NCBI GenBank assembly: GCA_031292015.1
Contig: JARLHY010000123.1
Coordinates: 1 to 46,931, forward strand
Direction of reading: 5' to 3'
From: Negativicutes bacterium
GTDB lineage: Bacteria > Bacillota_C > Negativicutes > Sporomusales_B > JARLHX01
Length of the DNA stretch: 46,931 nucleotides
The notes beneath the pieces were generated by a model that did not search any database, was not told where the DNA came from, and was given only the letters and a program-made list of their open reading frames with translations. Positions 32,476 to 41,313 of this stretch are shown here, piece by piece (the first letter of the stretch is position 1; every line of letters starts with the position of its first letter). A program made the translations under genes and the position numbers.

Positions 32476-32916
32476 CTACAGTCGCACCCACCAGGAAACA
32501 TTGATTGTTGTGAACAGAAAACGGCCTTCGAGAGAAACGGTTACTATTTTGATATTTGTCGCCCCGGCAGGGATTACCTCTGTTTCAACACTCTTTAGGA
32601 TAAACCCGCGCTCTTTTTGTTTCTCTGCTGTTTGCTGAGCCGCCACGGCTTGATAGCGGTCCGGGGTATCGTCCGGAGCGGCCTGGTCGGCTATGGTGTT
32701 GGCGATCTCATAGGCGGTGTGCTGCAACTCGTCTCTTGCGATTTGATAACCCATATAATAAAAAAGCGCACCAAAGAAGGCCGCGACAATTACTAGCGAT
32801 AAAAGTTTCACCAAAGGATTGGCCTTCTTCTTTTCGGGAGCTGCAGGCAGCCAGCGGCTAGGGTTGTAGTCTATGACCGGGACTATGTCATCAGGCGGCT
32901 CTTTCGGAGTTTCCAT
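32476..32916 (-). CDS. single-pass membrane protein of unknown function
   Basis: The 146-residue protein has a Pro-rich N-terminus (KEPPDDIVPVIDYNPSRWLP), a basic patch PEKKKANP, one membrane helix at about 38-58 (LLSLVIVAAFFGALFYYMGY) and a C-terminal outside part that looks beta-rich (TEVIPAGATNIKIVTVSLEG, then TTINVSWWVRL). A start with GGAGGGATCAGGGT is good. No family recognised. It lies between the PFOR terminator and the secreted 198-residue gene, with which it may be co-transcribed. Confidence 0.65.
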   Translation of the reverse strand: METPKEPPDDIVPVIDYNPSRWLPAAPEKKKANPLVKLLSLVIVAAFFGALFYYMGYQIARDELQHTAYEIANTIADQAAPDDTPDRYQAVAAQQTAEKQKERGFILKSVETEVIPAGATNIKIVTVSLEGRFLFTTINVSWWVRL

Positions 32917-33040
32917 ACCCTGATCCCTCCAAATTGATCCATCCTGTAATATTTATTCGCCTGTCGTTGTCGATTTCCTGCAAAAACGCGGAGTGTTTGG
33001 AAAACCGGACACCATCCGGCTTCAACCCCGATTATTCTTT

Positions 33041-33092
33041 GGGCTTTTGGGAAAAACAAAAAGGGCTGCGCTCCTTTTGGAGAGACAGCCCT
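33041..33092 (-). terminator. rho-independent terminator of nifJ
   Basis: On the minus strand, AGGGCTG...CAGCCCT closes a stem containing a second hairpin (CTCC-AAAA-GGAG) and is followed by TTTTTGTTTTT, about 50 bp past the PFOR stop codon. A clear terminator. Confidence 0.85.
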
Positions 33093-33139
33093 ATATGGCA
33101 TGTTTATATTTATCCGACGAGAGTCACGCTGTCGCCTCT

Positions 33140-36100
33140 TTAGTAGGCCGCAAGCCGCTTATAGGTGGCCAGCCGCTCTCTGGCGTCCTGCTCCGCCCTG
33201 GCGAAAAGGGCCTCGGCCGTGTCGGGGAATTGCTGCAGCAGGGCTGAATAGCGGACCTCGCTCTTGATGAAGTCCTGGAAACTGGCGGTGGGCTCTTTGG
33301 AATCAAGAACGAAGGGGTTATTCCCAGCGTCTTTGCGTTGAGGGTTATAGCGGTACAGCGCCCAATAGCCGGCCTGGACCGCCCGCTTGGCCTGGGAATG
33401 GCTCTGGCCCATACCGGCCTGAATTCCGTGATTAAGGCAGGGGGCGTAGGCGATGATGAGCGATGGGCCGGGATAGGCCTCGGCTTCGGCGATAGCTTTG
33501 ATGGTCTGGTTTTTGTCGGCCCCCATGGCGATCTGAGCGACATATACATAGCCGTAAGACATGGCCATGACCCCGAGATCTTTTTTGCGGGTCTTTTTGC
33601 CGCTGGCGGCAAACTGAGCAGTGGCAGCCACCGGGGTTGCTTTGGAGGACTGCCCGCCGGTGTTGGAATAAACCTCGGTGTCGAAGACGAGAACATTGAC
33701 GTCTTCGCCGGCGGCCAATACGTGGTCAAGACCGCCGAATCCTATGTCATAGGCCCAACCGTCGCCGCCGAATATCCACTGGGACCGTTTGACGAAGAAA
33801 TCGCGCTGGTCGTAGATGGCGCCGAGCAGTTCGTCGCCGCCTTTGGCCGCCTCCAGGGCGGCGATGAGGCGGTCGGCCCGCTGGCGGGTACCCTGCCCTT
33901 CGTCTTTATGAGCCAGCCATTCCTCCAGCGCGGCCTTGAGGTCGACGTTGCCGGTTTTCGCCAGCGCCTCGCTGATCAGTCCGGCCAACGTCTGCCTGAC
34001 CTGGCCCACCCCCATGTGCATGCCGAACCCGTATTCGGCGTTGTCTTCAAACAGGGAGAAGCCCCAGGCCGGTCCGAAGCCGCGCCGGTTGACGGCATAA
34101 GAGATGGCGGGGGCGGTGGCGCCCCAAACGGTGGAGCAGCCGGCAGCGTTGGAGATCATCATCCGGTCACCGAACAGCTGGGTGACAAGCTTGGCATAGG
34201 GGGTCTCGCCGCAACCGGCACAGGCGCCGGAAAATTCCTGCAGCGGCTGGGCGAACTGGCTGCCTTTTACGGTAGTCAGCTGACTGGCGACTATCGGTTT
34301 ATCGGTTATAGTCAGGGCGAACTCCCACCATTCTTCGCAGCGCGGGCGCTGCTCGGCCAGCGGTTTCATTTCGAGGGCCTTGTCCTTGGCCGGGCAAACA
34401 TCCACGCAGTTGCCGCAGCCGGTACAGTCCAGGGAGGAAACGGCCAGATGGAACGCCAGGTCCTGGTAACCGGTGGCCGGTTTTGCGGGAAAACCGTCTG
34501 GTGCGCCTTTCAATTCGTCGCCGGTCGCGAGGAACGGCCGCAGGACGGCGTGAGGGCAGACAAAAGCGCACTGATTGCACTGGATGCATTTGTCAGGCTG
34601 CCATACCGGCACCTGGATGGCCACAGCCCGTTTTTCCCAGGCCGTCATCCCCAGCGGGAAGGTACCGTCCTCCCTGCCGTTCAAAAAGCTTACCGGCAGC
34701 TTGTCGCCTTCCTGGCGGTTCATGGGTATCATGACTCTCTCAACAAATTCAGGCAGTTTGCCGGTGACGGCCGGTTCGTCGGCAGCGTAACGCCAGCCTT
34801 GAGGCACAGCCACTTTGACCAGGGCGTCGCTGCCCCGTCCGATGGCGGCAAAGTTCATATCAAGAGCGGCCTGGCCCTGTTTGCCGTACGATTCGGTGAC
34901 CGCGTCCCGCAGATACCGGACAGCGTCGGTGAGAGGAATAATACCGGTCAGTTTAAAGAAGGCGGCCTGCATGATCATGTTGATTCGCCCGCCCAGCCCG
35001 AGTTCTTGGGCGATATCCACGGCGTTGATGGTGTAGAGTTCGATGTTGTTCTCAGCCAGATAGCGTTTGACAGCAGCAGGCAGATGTTTTTCCAGTTCGT
35101 CCGGCGACCACAGGCAATTCAGCAGGAACTTGCCGCCTGGCTTGAGACCGGCGAGTACGTCGTACTGATACACATAGGCCTGGTTATGGCAGGCGATGAA
35201 GTCGGCCTTGGTGATAAGGTAGGAAGACTGGATCGGCGCATGGCCAAACCGCAAGTGGGAGACGGTAAGGCCGCCCGACTTTTTGGCGTCGTAGGCGAAG
35301 TAGGCCTGGGCGTACATGTCGGTATGGTCGCCGATGATTTTCACGGCGCTCTTGTTGGCCCCCACCGTGCCGTCGGAGCCCATTCCCCAGAATTTGCAGC
35401 AGGTCGTTCCCGGAGGCGTGGTGTCGATATCCTCCGGATATTCGGGCAGCGAAGTGAAGGTAACATCGTCGACGATACTGACGGTGAAACCGTTCTTCGG
35501 GTATTCCTGGGCGAGATTTCTATAAACGGCGGCGACGTGGGCCGGGGTAAAGTCCTTGGAACCGAGACCATAGCGGCCGCCGACAATGGTCGGCGGATTC
35601 GGGCGGCCGAAAAAGGCGTTGCGGACATCGATGTACAGGGGTTCTCCGGCCGCCCCCGACTCTTTGGTTCGGTCGAGCACAGCAATGCTGCGGGCGCTGG
35701 CGGGAATGACCTTCAGCAGGTGCTCCACTGAAAACGGCCGGTACAGGTGGACATCCACCAGACCGACTTTTTCCCCGCGGGCACTCAGGTAGTTGATGGT
35801 TTCCCGGATGGCGTCGCAGCCTGAGCCCATGGCGACGATGACCCGGTCGGCGTCGGCGGCGCCGTAATAGTTAAAGAGCTGATAGTTGCGGCCGGTGAGT
35901 GTGTTGATTTTGCCCATGTATTCTTCCACCAGTCCGGGGATGACCTGGTAGAATTTATTGACCGCTTCGCGGGTCTGGAAGTAGATGTCGGGATTCTGCG
36001 TAGTGCCGCGGACCACCGGATGATCGGGGTTCAACGCACGATGACGGAATTCTTCCACCGCCGGCCTGTCAAGAAGCCGGGCCAGCTCATCATATTCCAG

Positions 36101-36658
36101 GATTTCGATCTTTTGAACTTCGTGGGAGGTGCGAAAACCGTCAAAGAAATGGATGAAGGGAATCCGGCCCTTTACGGCAACCAGGTGGGCCACCGCCCCC
36201 AGGTCCATGGCTTCCTGCACGCTGCCGGACGCCAGCAGGGCAAAGCCGGTCTGACGAGTGGCCATTACGTCCTGATGGTCGCCGAAGATGCTCAGGGCGT
36301 TGGCGGCCAGAGCCCTGGCGCTGACGTGGAATACAGCCGGAAGGAGTTCACCGGCCATTTTGTACATGTTGGGAATCATGAGCAGCAGTCCCTGGGACGC
36401 AGTATAGGTCGTCGCCAGAGCCCCGGCCTGCAGACACCCGTGCATAGTTCCGGCGGCCCCGCCCTCGGACTGCATCTCGATAACCCGTACCGGCTGACCG
36501 AAAATATTCTTCCGGCCGACCGCCGACCACGCATCAGCCAGTTCCGCCATGGGCGACGACGGCGTGATGGGGTAGATAGCCGCCACTTCGGTAAAGGCAT
36601 AGGAGACATAAGCCGCAGCGGTATTTCCGTCCATTGTTTTCATGTTGCGTTTTTTCAT
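33140..36658 (-). CDS. nifJ: pyruvate:ferredoxin (flavodoxin) oxidoreductase, single-chain
   Basis: From the ATG at 36658 (GGAG 9 nt upstream) there are 1172 residues, full length for the fused PFOR. All parts are present. The N-terminal pyruvate-binding motif is YPITPSSPMAEL. Two ferredoxin-type clusters are seen (CIQCNQCAFVCPHAVLRPF and CTGCGNCVDVCPAKDKALE). The proximal cluster begins CAGCGETPYAK and ends NAAGCSTVWG, followed by the TPP motif starting GDGWAYDIGFGGLDHVLAAG. It turns pyruvate and CoA into acetyl-CoA and CO2 with reduced ferredoxin, the central step of anaerobic carbon flow. Monocistronic by the terminator after it. It is O2-sensitive, fitting the peroxiredoxins and the strict-anaerobe picture. 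Confidence 0.96.
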   Translation of the reverse strand: MKKRNMKTMDGNTAAAYVSYAFTEVAAIYPITPSSPMAELADAWSAVGRKNIFGQPVRVIEMQSEGGAAGTMHGCLQAGALATTYTASQGLLLMIPNMYKMAGELLPAVFHVSARALAANALSIFGDHQDVMATRQTGFALLASGSVQEAMDLGAVAHLVAVKGRIPFIHFFDGFRTSHEVQKIEILEYDELARLLDRPAVEEFRHRALNPDHPVVRGTTQNPDIYFQTREAVNKFYQVIPGLVEEYMGKINTLTGRNYQLFNYYGAADADRVIVAMGSGCDAIRETINYLSARGEKVGLVDVHLYRPFSVEHLLKVIPASARSIAVLDRTKESGAAGEPLYIDVRNAFFGRPNPPTIVGGRYGLGSKDFTPAHVAAVYRNLAQEYPKNGFTVSIVDDVTFTSLPEYPEDIDTTPPGTTCCKFWGMGSDGTVGANKSAVKIIGDHTDMYAQAYFAYDAKKSGGLTVSHLRFGHAPIQSSYLITKADFIACHNQAYVYQYDVLAGLKPGGKFLLNCLWSPDELEKHLPAAVKRYLAENNIELYTINAVDIAQELGLGGRINMIMQAAFFKLTGIIPLTDAVRYLRDAVTESYGKQGQAALDMNFAAIGRGSDALVKVAVPQGWRYAADEPAVTGKLPEFVERVMIPMNRQEGDKLPVSFLNGREDGTFPLGMTAWEKRAVAIQVPVWQPDKCIQCNQCAFVCPHAVLRPFLATGDELKGAPDGFPAKPATGYQDLAFHLAVSSLDCTGCGNCVDVCPAKDKALEMKPLAEQRPRCEEWWEFALTITDKPIVASQLTTVKGSQFAQPLQEFSGACAGCGETPYAKLVTQLFGDRMMISNAAGCSTVWGATAPAISYAVNRRGFGPAWGFSLFEDNAEYGFGMHMGVGQVRQTLAGLISEALAKTGNVDLKAALEEWLAHKDEGQGTRQRADRLIAALEAAKGGDELLGAIYDQRDFFVKRSQWIFGGDGWAYDIGFGGLDHVLAAGEDVNVLVFDTEVYSNTGGQSSKATPVAATAQFAASGKKTRKKDLGVMAMSYGYVYVAQIAMGADKNQTIKAIAEAEAYPGPSLIIAYAPCLNHGIQAGMGQSHSQAKRAVQAGYWALYRYNPQRKDAGNNPFVLDSKEPTASFQDFIKSEVRYSALLQQFPDTAEALFARAEQDARERLATYKRLAAY

Positions 36659-37001
36659 GTACATCTACTCCTAATCTATCTTAATTGTTTTTCCCTCCAG
36701 CAGGAGAGACTTCTGTCCAGGATGGTCAGCCAGCGAAGTCTGCCGCTTTTGCGATTCGAAAAGCAGTTTCCATTTTATCGAATTAAACTTTCTCCTTATT
36801 TGCGGTAAATCCTTCCCGGTTGGCATAATACCGCTCCCGGTTTTCCGATCTTTTTTTGCTTGCAGTGGCCGCACGGCCGATTTCCGGTGATGTCCGGCGG
36901 CACAGCAAGCGAGCCTGCCAGTAAATTTCCGGCAGGCTCGCTCAGGTTTCGGCCGTTCAATCAACGATGAAGGGTTATAAGGAAAGGATCGTAGTTGACG
37001 A
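36659..37001. other. intergenic region with a long hairpin
   Basis: No supportable gene. It holds the PFOR promoter region on the right-hand side of the PFOR start and the hairpin at 36908-36942. I could not find a clear -10/-35 pair by eye. Confidence 0.4.
36908..36942. terminator. 12-bp hairpin between the DMT exporter and nifJ
   Basis: Perfect 12-bp stem AGCGAGCCTGCC/GGCAGGCTCGCT with an 11-nt loop, about 60 bp past the stop of the minus-strand DMT exporter. There is no U-tract, so it is a probable but not textbook terminator; it could also shield the downstream nifJ promoter from read-through. Confidence 0.55.
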
Positions 37002-37913
37002 TTACGCCGATTGTTTAAAATACCGCAGCGGCTGATTTAAAACCAGATAAAGCCCGGTTAGAATCACCGCGGCCCCAATTCCCTGAAGAAGGCCTAAGGT
37101 TTCATCAAGATAAACCCAGGCGAAGGCAATCGACACAACGGGGCAAAGATACTGGGACAGGGACGCTTTCGTACTTCCCAGGCGCCCCACCACCCAGATC
37201 CATACGGTGTTGGCTATGACCTGAGCGAATATCGAGGAAAAGAGGATGCTGTACACGGCGGTATCGGATACGGAACTCCACCGGGTAGCCATCAAATCCG
37301 GCAGCGAAACTACGAAAAATAAGCCGGCACTGAACACCGTGATATAAGCAAAAATCTGGTTAATCGAATATCTGTCGGCCAGTCCGCGGACAAATACCGT
37401 GTAGTAACCGAAGCAAAACTGACCGACGAGAAGGAGCATAGCGCCCATCAAGTGAGGACCAAGCAGGCTGAATTCCTTGCCGGAGCCCAGTACGACAATG
37501 AATACTCCCGACAGGCCGGTAACGATGCCTGCCATCATCCGCCGGGAGACGGCTTCCATCCCGAACATCCAGTTTATCAGCGCCACTTCCACCGGAAGAG
37601 TGGCGAAAACCAGCGATGAATTTCCGGCTGTAGTCTGGTCCAGGCCGTACATAATGAAAAACTGGTTGAAAAAAAAGCCGAGCAGGCCGATTTTCGCCAT
37701 TTGCAAAAGGTCCCGCAGCGGCATCGGCTTATAGGTCCTGGTCGCAAACATAAGGGCCACCGACAAGACCGCGGTGACCACAAGCCTGCAGGCGTTGTAC
37801 GCCAGGGGCGACATGGAAAGCAGACCGATTTTCATTACCGGAGTGTTAAGCCCCCAGACCAGGATAATAAATAGCAGAATTATTTTAGCGTGATTTTCTT
37901 TCTTACCTAACAA
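37002..37913 (-). CDS. EamA/DMT-superfamily transporter
   Basis: The protein has 303 residues with a TTG start (GGGGC upstream). Ten hydrophobic segments with two EamA repeats: first LLFIILVWGLNTPVMKIGLL, second LLLVGQFCFGYYTVFVRGLA. The N-terminal FIILVWGLN...K motif and the C-terminal QYLCPVVSIAFAWVYLDETL segment are typical. Only about 20-25 percent similar by eye to the other DMT protein in this window (18897-19820), so not a recent duplicate. Substrate unknown. Single gene with its own terminators on both sides. Confidence 0.88.
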   Translation of the reverse strand: MLGKKENHAKIILLFIILVWGLNTPVMKIGLLSMSPLAYNACRLVVTAVLSVALMFATRTYKPMPLRDLLQMAKIGLLGFFFNQFFIMYGLDQTTAGNSSLVFATLPVEVALINWMFGMEAVSRRMMAGIVTGLSGVFIVVLGSGKEFSLLGPHLMGAMLLLVGQFCFGYYTVFVRGLADRYSINQIFAYITVFSAGLFFVVSLPDLMATRWSSVSDTAVYSILFSSIFAQVIANTVWIWVVGRLGSTKASLSQYLCPVVSIAFAWVYLDETLGLLQGIGAAVILTGLYLVLNQPLRYFKQSA

Positions 37914-38059
37914 TTCATTGCCCCGTTTCCCTGTAGCTCGTATTGGCGTGAAAGGCGTTAAGTAGTAAGCATTCTAGATCGCGATCCGAAACCCTGCGCT
38001 GACAAAACTAAAAAGGCTGGCGGACTTCGCAAATCAAATTGCTTCCGCTCAAGACAAAA

Positions 38060-38089
38060 CCAAAAGAGGCCCATACGGGCCTCTTTTGG
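38060..38089. terminator. 13-bp hairpin terminator
   Basis: Perfect stem CCAAAAGAGGCCC/GGGCCTCTTTTGG with a 4-nt loop, just beyond the end of the 59-residue minus-strand gene. AAAA and TTTT inside the stem make it usable on both strands. Confidence 0.8.
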
Positions 38090-38102
38090 CAAGGTTCAAC
38101 GA

Positions 38103-38282
38103 TTAGAACAACAGGTACATCGGATTGCTCAAGAATTCATTGCCAATGAAGATGGAATTGTCCACCATGGCCACCGCAATAGCCGACACGGCCACCAAAG
38201 CCAGGACGATCAGGGCCGTAGTGGCGAAATCGCTTTTGCTTTCTACTTCGCATACTTCATCACAATAGGCTGCTTTCGACAT
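38103..38282 (-). CDS. small single-pass membrane protein of unknown function
   Basis: From the ATG at 38282 (GGAGAG upstream) there are 59 residues: MSKAAYCDEVCEVESKSDFA, then a membrane helix (TTALIVLALVAVSAIAVAMV) and a short tail ending in SNPMYLLF. The N-terminal CxxxC could form a disulfide or bind metal. The region between 38307 and 38603 is A/T-rich but contains no other gene. Unknown family; the good ribosome site and the terminator right after it favour a real gene. Confidence 0.55.
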   Translation of the reverse strand: MSKAAYCDEVCEVESKSDFATTALIVLALVAVSAIAVAMVDNSIFIGNEFLSNPMYLLF

Positions 38283-38603
38283 AGAATACACTCTCCAATA
38301 CTGCACTGCCCCAGAATTTTAAGTGGGCAGTGATATTTTTATTTTTGTTATGTCTTGATTGTAATTCTTAAATAATCATAAGTAAAATACATATATTAGA
38401 TAGTTATTATTACTAAATCAGATAATCCTAAATAATGAGATGAACAGCAGCAAATCTGTGGGATGACTGAAGTTTTTCCTGCAGATAGCTGCGCAATGGG
38501 CGCGGGCACGCCGGTGTTACAATAAAACCCATGTCCAGCAGGGTATAACGGGCGGCCGGCGGATACACATTAAGTCAAGGATTACAGATCAGGAGGCACT
38601 AAC

Positions 38604-38969
38604 ATGCAGCGAAAGCACACCCGGCTTGTAACCGCGCTTCTTCTTTTCGCCTTGATCCTTGCAGTGCCTATTGCTCAGGCCGAAGCGTCCAAGGCTCTCA
38701 AATTCGTTCCCACCGCGGTCTATTTTGATGATAATCAGCGCCTGACTTTGGTGGGGGAGTTTCACAACACAGGCACAGAATACGTCAGCGGAGTCCAGAA
38801 TTTCATCCCAGTGGTATATCTTGACGACGAAATGGAAGCAGCCGACACATTTGCTTTCCAGTTAAATGTTGCGCCAGGTTACTACCGGGAAGTGGTAATG
38901 AAGCTCAATGCCCGTTACCGCAGCTTTTCCAAGTGGTTTGTGAAATGGGATTCCTATACTGCCTACTGA
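38604..38969 (+). CDS. secreted protein of unknown function (FxLYD/SLAP-like fold suspected)
   Basis: A 121-residue protein with a signal peptide (ALLLFALILAVPIAQAEA, cut near residue 28) and a compact beta-rich mature domain: FVPTAVYFDDNQRLTLVGEF, HNTGTEYVSGVQNFIPVVYL, then FAFQLNVAPGYYREVVMKLN. The pattern 'small domain where a hydrophobic strand is followed by GEFHNTG' recalls FxLYD- or SLAP-type extracellular domains, but this is only a resemblance. The start is supported by AGGAGG. It is followed by a long hairpin at 39064-39107. Confidence 0.6.
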   Translation: MQRKHTRLVTALLLFALILAVPIAQAEASKALKFVPTAVYFDDNQRLTLVGEFHNTGTEYVSGVQNFIPVVYLDDEMEAADTFAFQLNVAPGYYREVVMKLNARYRSFSKWFVKWDSYTAY

Positions 38970-39063
38970 CCGGAATATACCAACCATCCGGCACACCGTC
39001 AGCCAGACCGAAGAACACATACAGGTTTTCGTCAGGGTTAACTTGGTCTAAAATTTTTTTGCA

Positions 39064-39107
39064 GCAAAGCTGAAGCCTCCATCAGGATATGGGGGCCTCA
39101 GCTTTGC
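39064..39107. terminator. long imperfect hairpin after the secreted protein gene
   Basis: GCAAAGCTGA pairs with TCAGCTTTGC, extended inwards by six more pairs after one mismatch, about 95 bp past the secreted protein stop. There is no run of T after the hairpin on the plus strand. It is a likely terminator or stabilising 3' structure. The rest of 38970-39356 has nothing else I can support. Confidence 0.5.
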
Positions 39108-39356
39108 CGCAAGCCACTGTTGTCAAGCAAGAAATGAGCCATCGATCCCCGAATCAGATTTTTCGCCAAGACCCGGTGGTTTAGGCGCAGGTGATTTAAT
39201 TTAATTATTTCCATATTTTGGAAGGTATTTGTTGCGGAAAAACGAATTTACTCCAATAGAAATCAAACAATTTACCATGATTTGCAGCTTTGGGGCACAG
39301 CAAAATGCGGCAATTCAAGCTGCCTCAGCTTATTTTCCGAATAGGAGGCGATGTAT

Positions 39357-39560
39357 ATGTGGAAGCTGGCAAGACGGGTGACGGAATTCATTTTTTTGTG
39401 CCTTTTGTGGAACAACGTTCATTGGACCCTTATCGTCGGTCTCACTTTTGTCTTTGTAATGATTGAAAAACTCTATTCCATATACGAGAATATTTTGTTG
39501 ACCCACAAGCAGAGAGTTGCGATAGTGAAAGAAAAGATTGAGGCCTTGCAGTATAAATAA
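39357..39560 (+). CDS. small membrane protein of unknown function
   Basis: From the ATG at 39357 (AGGAGG eight bases upstream; ATG 39351 is too close) there are 67 residues: a basic N-terminus MWKLARRVTEF, one long hydrophobic stretch from about 11 to 38 (FIFLCLLWNNVHWTLIVGLT then FVFVM) and a charged C-terminal helix (YSIYENILLTHKQRVAIVKE). Possibly one or two membrane passes. Family unknown. A rho-independent terminator follows 130 bp later. Confidence 0.55.
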   Translation: MWKLARRVTEFIFLCLLWNNVHWTLIVGLTFVFVMIEKLYSIYENILLTHKQRVAIVKEKIEALQYK

Positions 39561-40005
39561 ACTAGAATAGCACGGTTTAATCTGCTCTGCTGCTTTACCA
39601 TCATTTTTAGCACTTGGTATTATTTCTTGGTTCTAGAAGGAATTACTATTTATTTGTAGTATTAGTATAGTGCTCTATCATTGCTTTGCCTTCGGATCTT
39701 CCGGAGGTCTTTTTTTATGAAATCGGCATCGGTATGACCGAAGATAGGATCTGCGCGTCGTGATCATCGTACGGTTATGGGATAAAAAAAGGAAGCGCCG
39801 GCAACGACCAAAGTACGTCTAACCATATATTCTGCGTTGTTGCATATTTTGTAAAAACCTTAGAAAATATGTATTTCCTGGAAGGACTTATCGATCTTAT
39901 CCAGAATAGAAAATGTCATGGCTAAAATATAGCGAATATTCCGGCTCATATATCTAGCGTTCGGCGCCCTGACCTCATTTCTTTACACAAGTTAGAGGTG
40001 TTATC
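39561..40005. other. A/T-rich intergenic region
   Basis: No supportable gene. It contains the terminator at 39689-39716 and a low-GC stretch from about 39830 to 39960, where a promoter for the 40006 gene would lie; no clear -35/-10 pair is seen. Confidence 0.4.
39689..39716 (+). terminator. rho-independent terminator
   Basis: CCTTCGG-ATCTT-CCGGAGG stem (one T-G pair) followed by TCTTTTTTT, about 130 bp after the 39357-39560 gene. Confidence 0.8.
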
Positions 40006-40197
40006 ATGACCTGTGCCAGTTTATCGTGTGAAGCAGATGCTGAACCCTGCCCGAATTTGTACAACTGCATCGGAAAATTGCGGGTTGCGGCCCCATTTAT
40101 ACCCTTAGGGAAAATCGATTACATTAGAGTGATCGAAGAAGACCTGCCCCCCTACCCCGCTGCCCCGGATAACCGGCCGCCTAGCTTCAGCAAATAA
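40006..40197 (+). CDS. small Cys-containing protein of unknown function
   Basis: A 63-residue protein with four cysteines near the N-terminus (MTCASLSCEADAEPCPNLYN then CIG), spaced in a way that could hold a metal or form disulfides, then a hydrophobic stretch and a Pro-rich end (DLPPYPAAPDNRPPSFSK). A modest ribosome site AGAGGTG. Terminators at 40196-40220 and 40284-40313 follow directly. Family unknown. Confidence 0.45.
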   Translation: MTCASLSCEADAEPCPNLYNCIGKLRVAAPFIPLGKIDYIRVIEEDLPPYPAAPDNRPPSFSK

Positions 40198-40220
40198 AGC
40201 CCCCTCGCCGTCAGGGCTTT
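40196..40220 (+). terminator. hairpin terminator overlapping the 40006 gene stop
   Basis: AAAGCCC/GGGCTTT stem with an 11-nt loop, followed by ATTG; the stem starts within the last codons of the small Cys protein. Confidence 0.6.
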
Positions 40221-40283
40221 ATTGCTGTCATTGTTCATAAATATCAACTCTGCCGGCCTGTTTAATTAAGTATGAAGTATACC

Positions 40284-40313
40284 AAAGCCCTCCGAGCAAT
40301 CGGAGGGCTTTTT
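40284..40313. terminator. strong bidirectional terminator after the glycyl radical operon
   Basis: Twelve-bp stem AAAGCCCTCCGA/TCGGAGGGCTTT with a 4-nt loop, flanked by T/A runs. On the minus strand it lies about 70 bp past the activase stop and so ends the gntR-GRE-activase transcript. Confidence 0.85.
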
Positions 40314-40384
40314 ACAAGCGGGGAAAATAGATAAGTAATATCCATAAGCAGGCAATTCCAGGGTTTTGTGACTAAAACTCTCCG

Positions 40385-41293
40385 CTATTTAAAATCCAAA
40401 ACGCTTATTCCATACTCCTGTATTATTCTTTTCACATCTTCCATTTCAGAGGGTTCAGGCGCCTGAAATGTCGGACATGCGATGCCGGCGGCACTGTATT
40501 TTGAGGCGCCAAAATCATGATAAGGCAGCAGCTCGATACCTTCCACCCTTGTATTTTGGCGGAGAAACTCGCACATTCTCCTGACGTTCTCTTCCCCACC
40601 GTTGACCTGGGGAATTAATGGAACGCGGACAATTGTCTTCGGATGCCTCTGGGATATCGACGTTATGTTGGCTAAAATCCGTTGATTACTGGCCCCGGTC
40701 ATTTTCTTATGTATTTTGTCATCCATATGTTTAATGTCCACAAAAACAGCGTCCAGGCCTTCAAAAATATCCTGAACCTGTTCCCAATCAAAGAAACCGC
40801 TGGTTTCGACGGCGGTGTCGAGACCAAGCCGGGTGCAGGCGGCCACCAACTGCCGCAAAAACTCAGGCTGGGCAAAGGGCTCGCCGCCGGAGAAAGTGAC
40901 ACCGCCGCCAGACGCCCGATAAAAAACGGCGTCTCTTTTGATCACTTGCATAACATCTTCGACTGTTACCACAGAACCAATTTTCGTTCTGGCACCGGCG
41001 AGGCATGCTTCACAGCATTTACCGCAGCCGCTGCAGCTTGCCCGCGCAAAATCAGGCAAGGTTCCGTCTGTCATGATAATTGCCCCGGAGACGCAAGCCC
41101 GGACACATCGCCCACACCCGCTGCAACGCTCACGATTATACAGTACTTCGGGACTGCTGTTCCAAGACTCGGGATTAGCACACCACTTACAGCGCAATGG
41201 ACAGCCTTTCAGAAAAACGGTGCTTCTGATCCCTTCACCGTCGTGAACCGACCAGCGCTGAATTTGAAAAACAACACCGGCACCACTATCCAT
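40385..41293 (-). CDS. glycyl radical enzyme activating enzyme (radical SAM)
   Basis: The protein has 302 residues. The radical-SAM cysteines are Cys31, Cys35, Cys38 in KGCPLRCKWCANPES, the usual CxxxCxx(W)C of glycyl radical activases. Two ferredoxin-type Fe4S4 motifs follow in an insert (CSGCGRCVRAC and CSGCGKCCEAC), which mark the activases of dehydratase/lyase-type glycyl radical enzymes and not the short PflA type. FSGGEP and VDIKHMDDKIHKKMTG are the SAM- and Fe-S-site follow-ups. It puts the radical on Gly764 of the enzyme next to it. Its start lies 20 bp after the enzyme's stop, so it is third in the gntR-GRE-activase operon. Confidence 0.93.
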   Translation of the reverse strand: MDSGAGVVFQIQRWSVHDGEGIRSTVFLKGCPLRCKWCANPESWNSSPEVLYNRERCSGCGRCVRACVSGAIIMTDGTLPDFARASCSGCGKCCEACLAGARTKIGSVVTVEDVMQVIKRDAVFYRASGGGVTFSGGEPFAQPEFLRQLVAACTRLGLDTAVETSGFFDWEQVQDIFEGLDAVFVDIKHMDDKIHKKMTGASNQRILANITSISQRHPKTIVRVPLIPQVNGGEENVRRMCEFLRQNTRVEGIELLPYHDFGASKYSAAGIACPTFQAPEPSEMEDVKRIIQEYGISVLDFK

Positions 41294-41313
41294 TGTCTGT
41301 CACCCCGATTCTG

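Noticed and set aside
33338..35731. 797-codon open frame on the plus strand opposite nifJ
   Set aside because: It is the antisense shadow of a GC-rich, strongly biased gene; the translation has no family similarity and no ribosome site.
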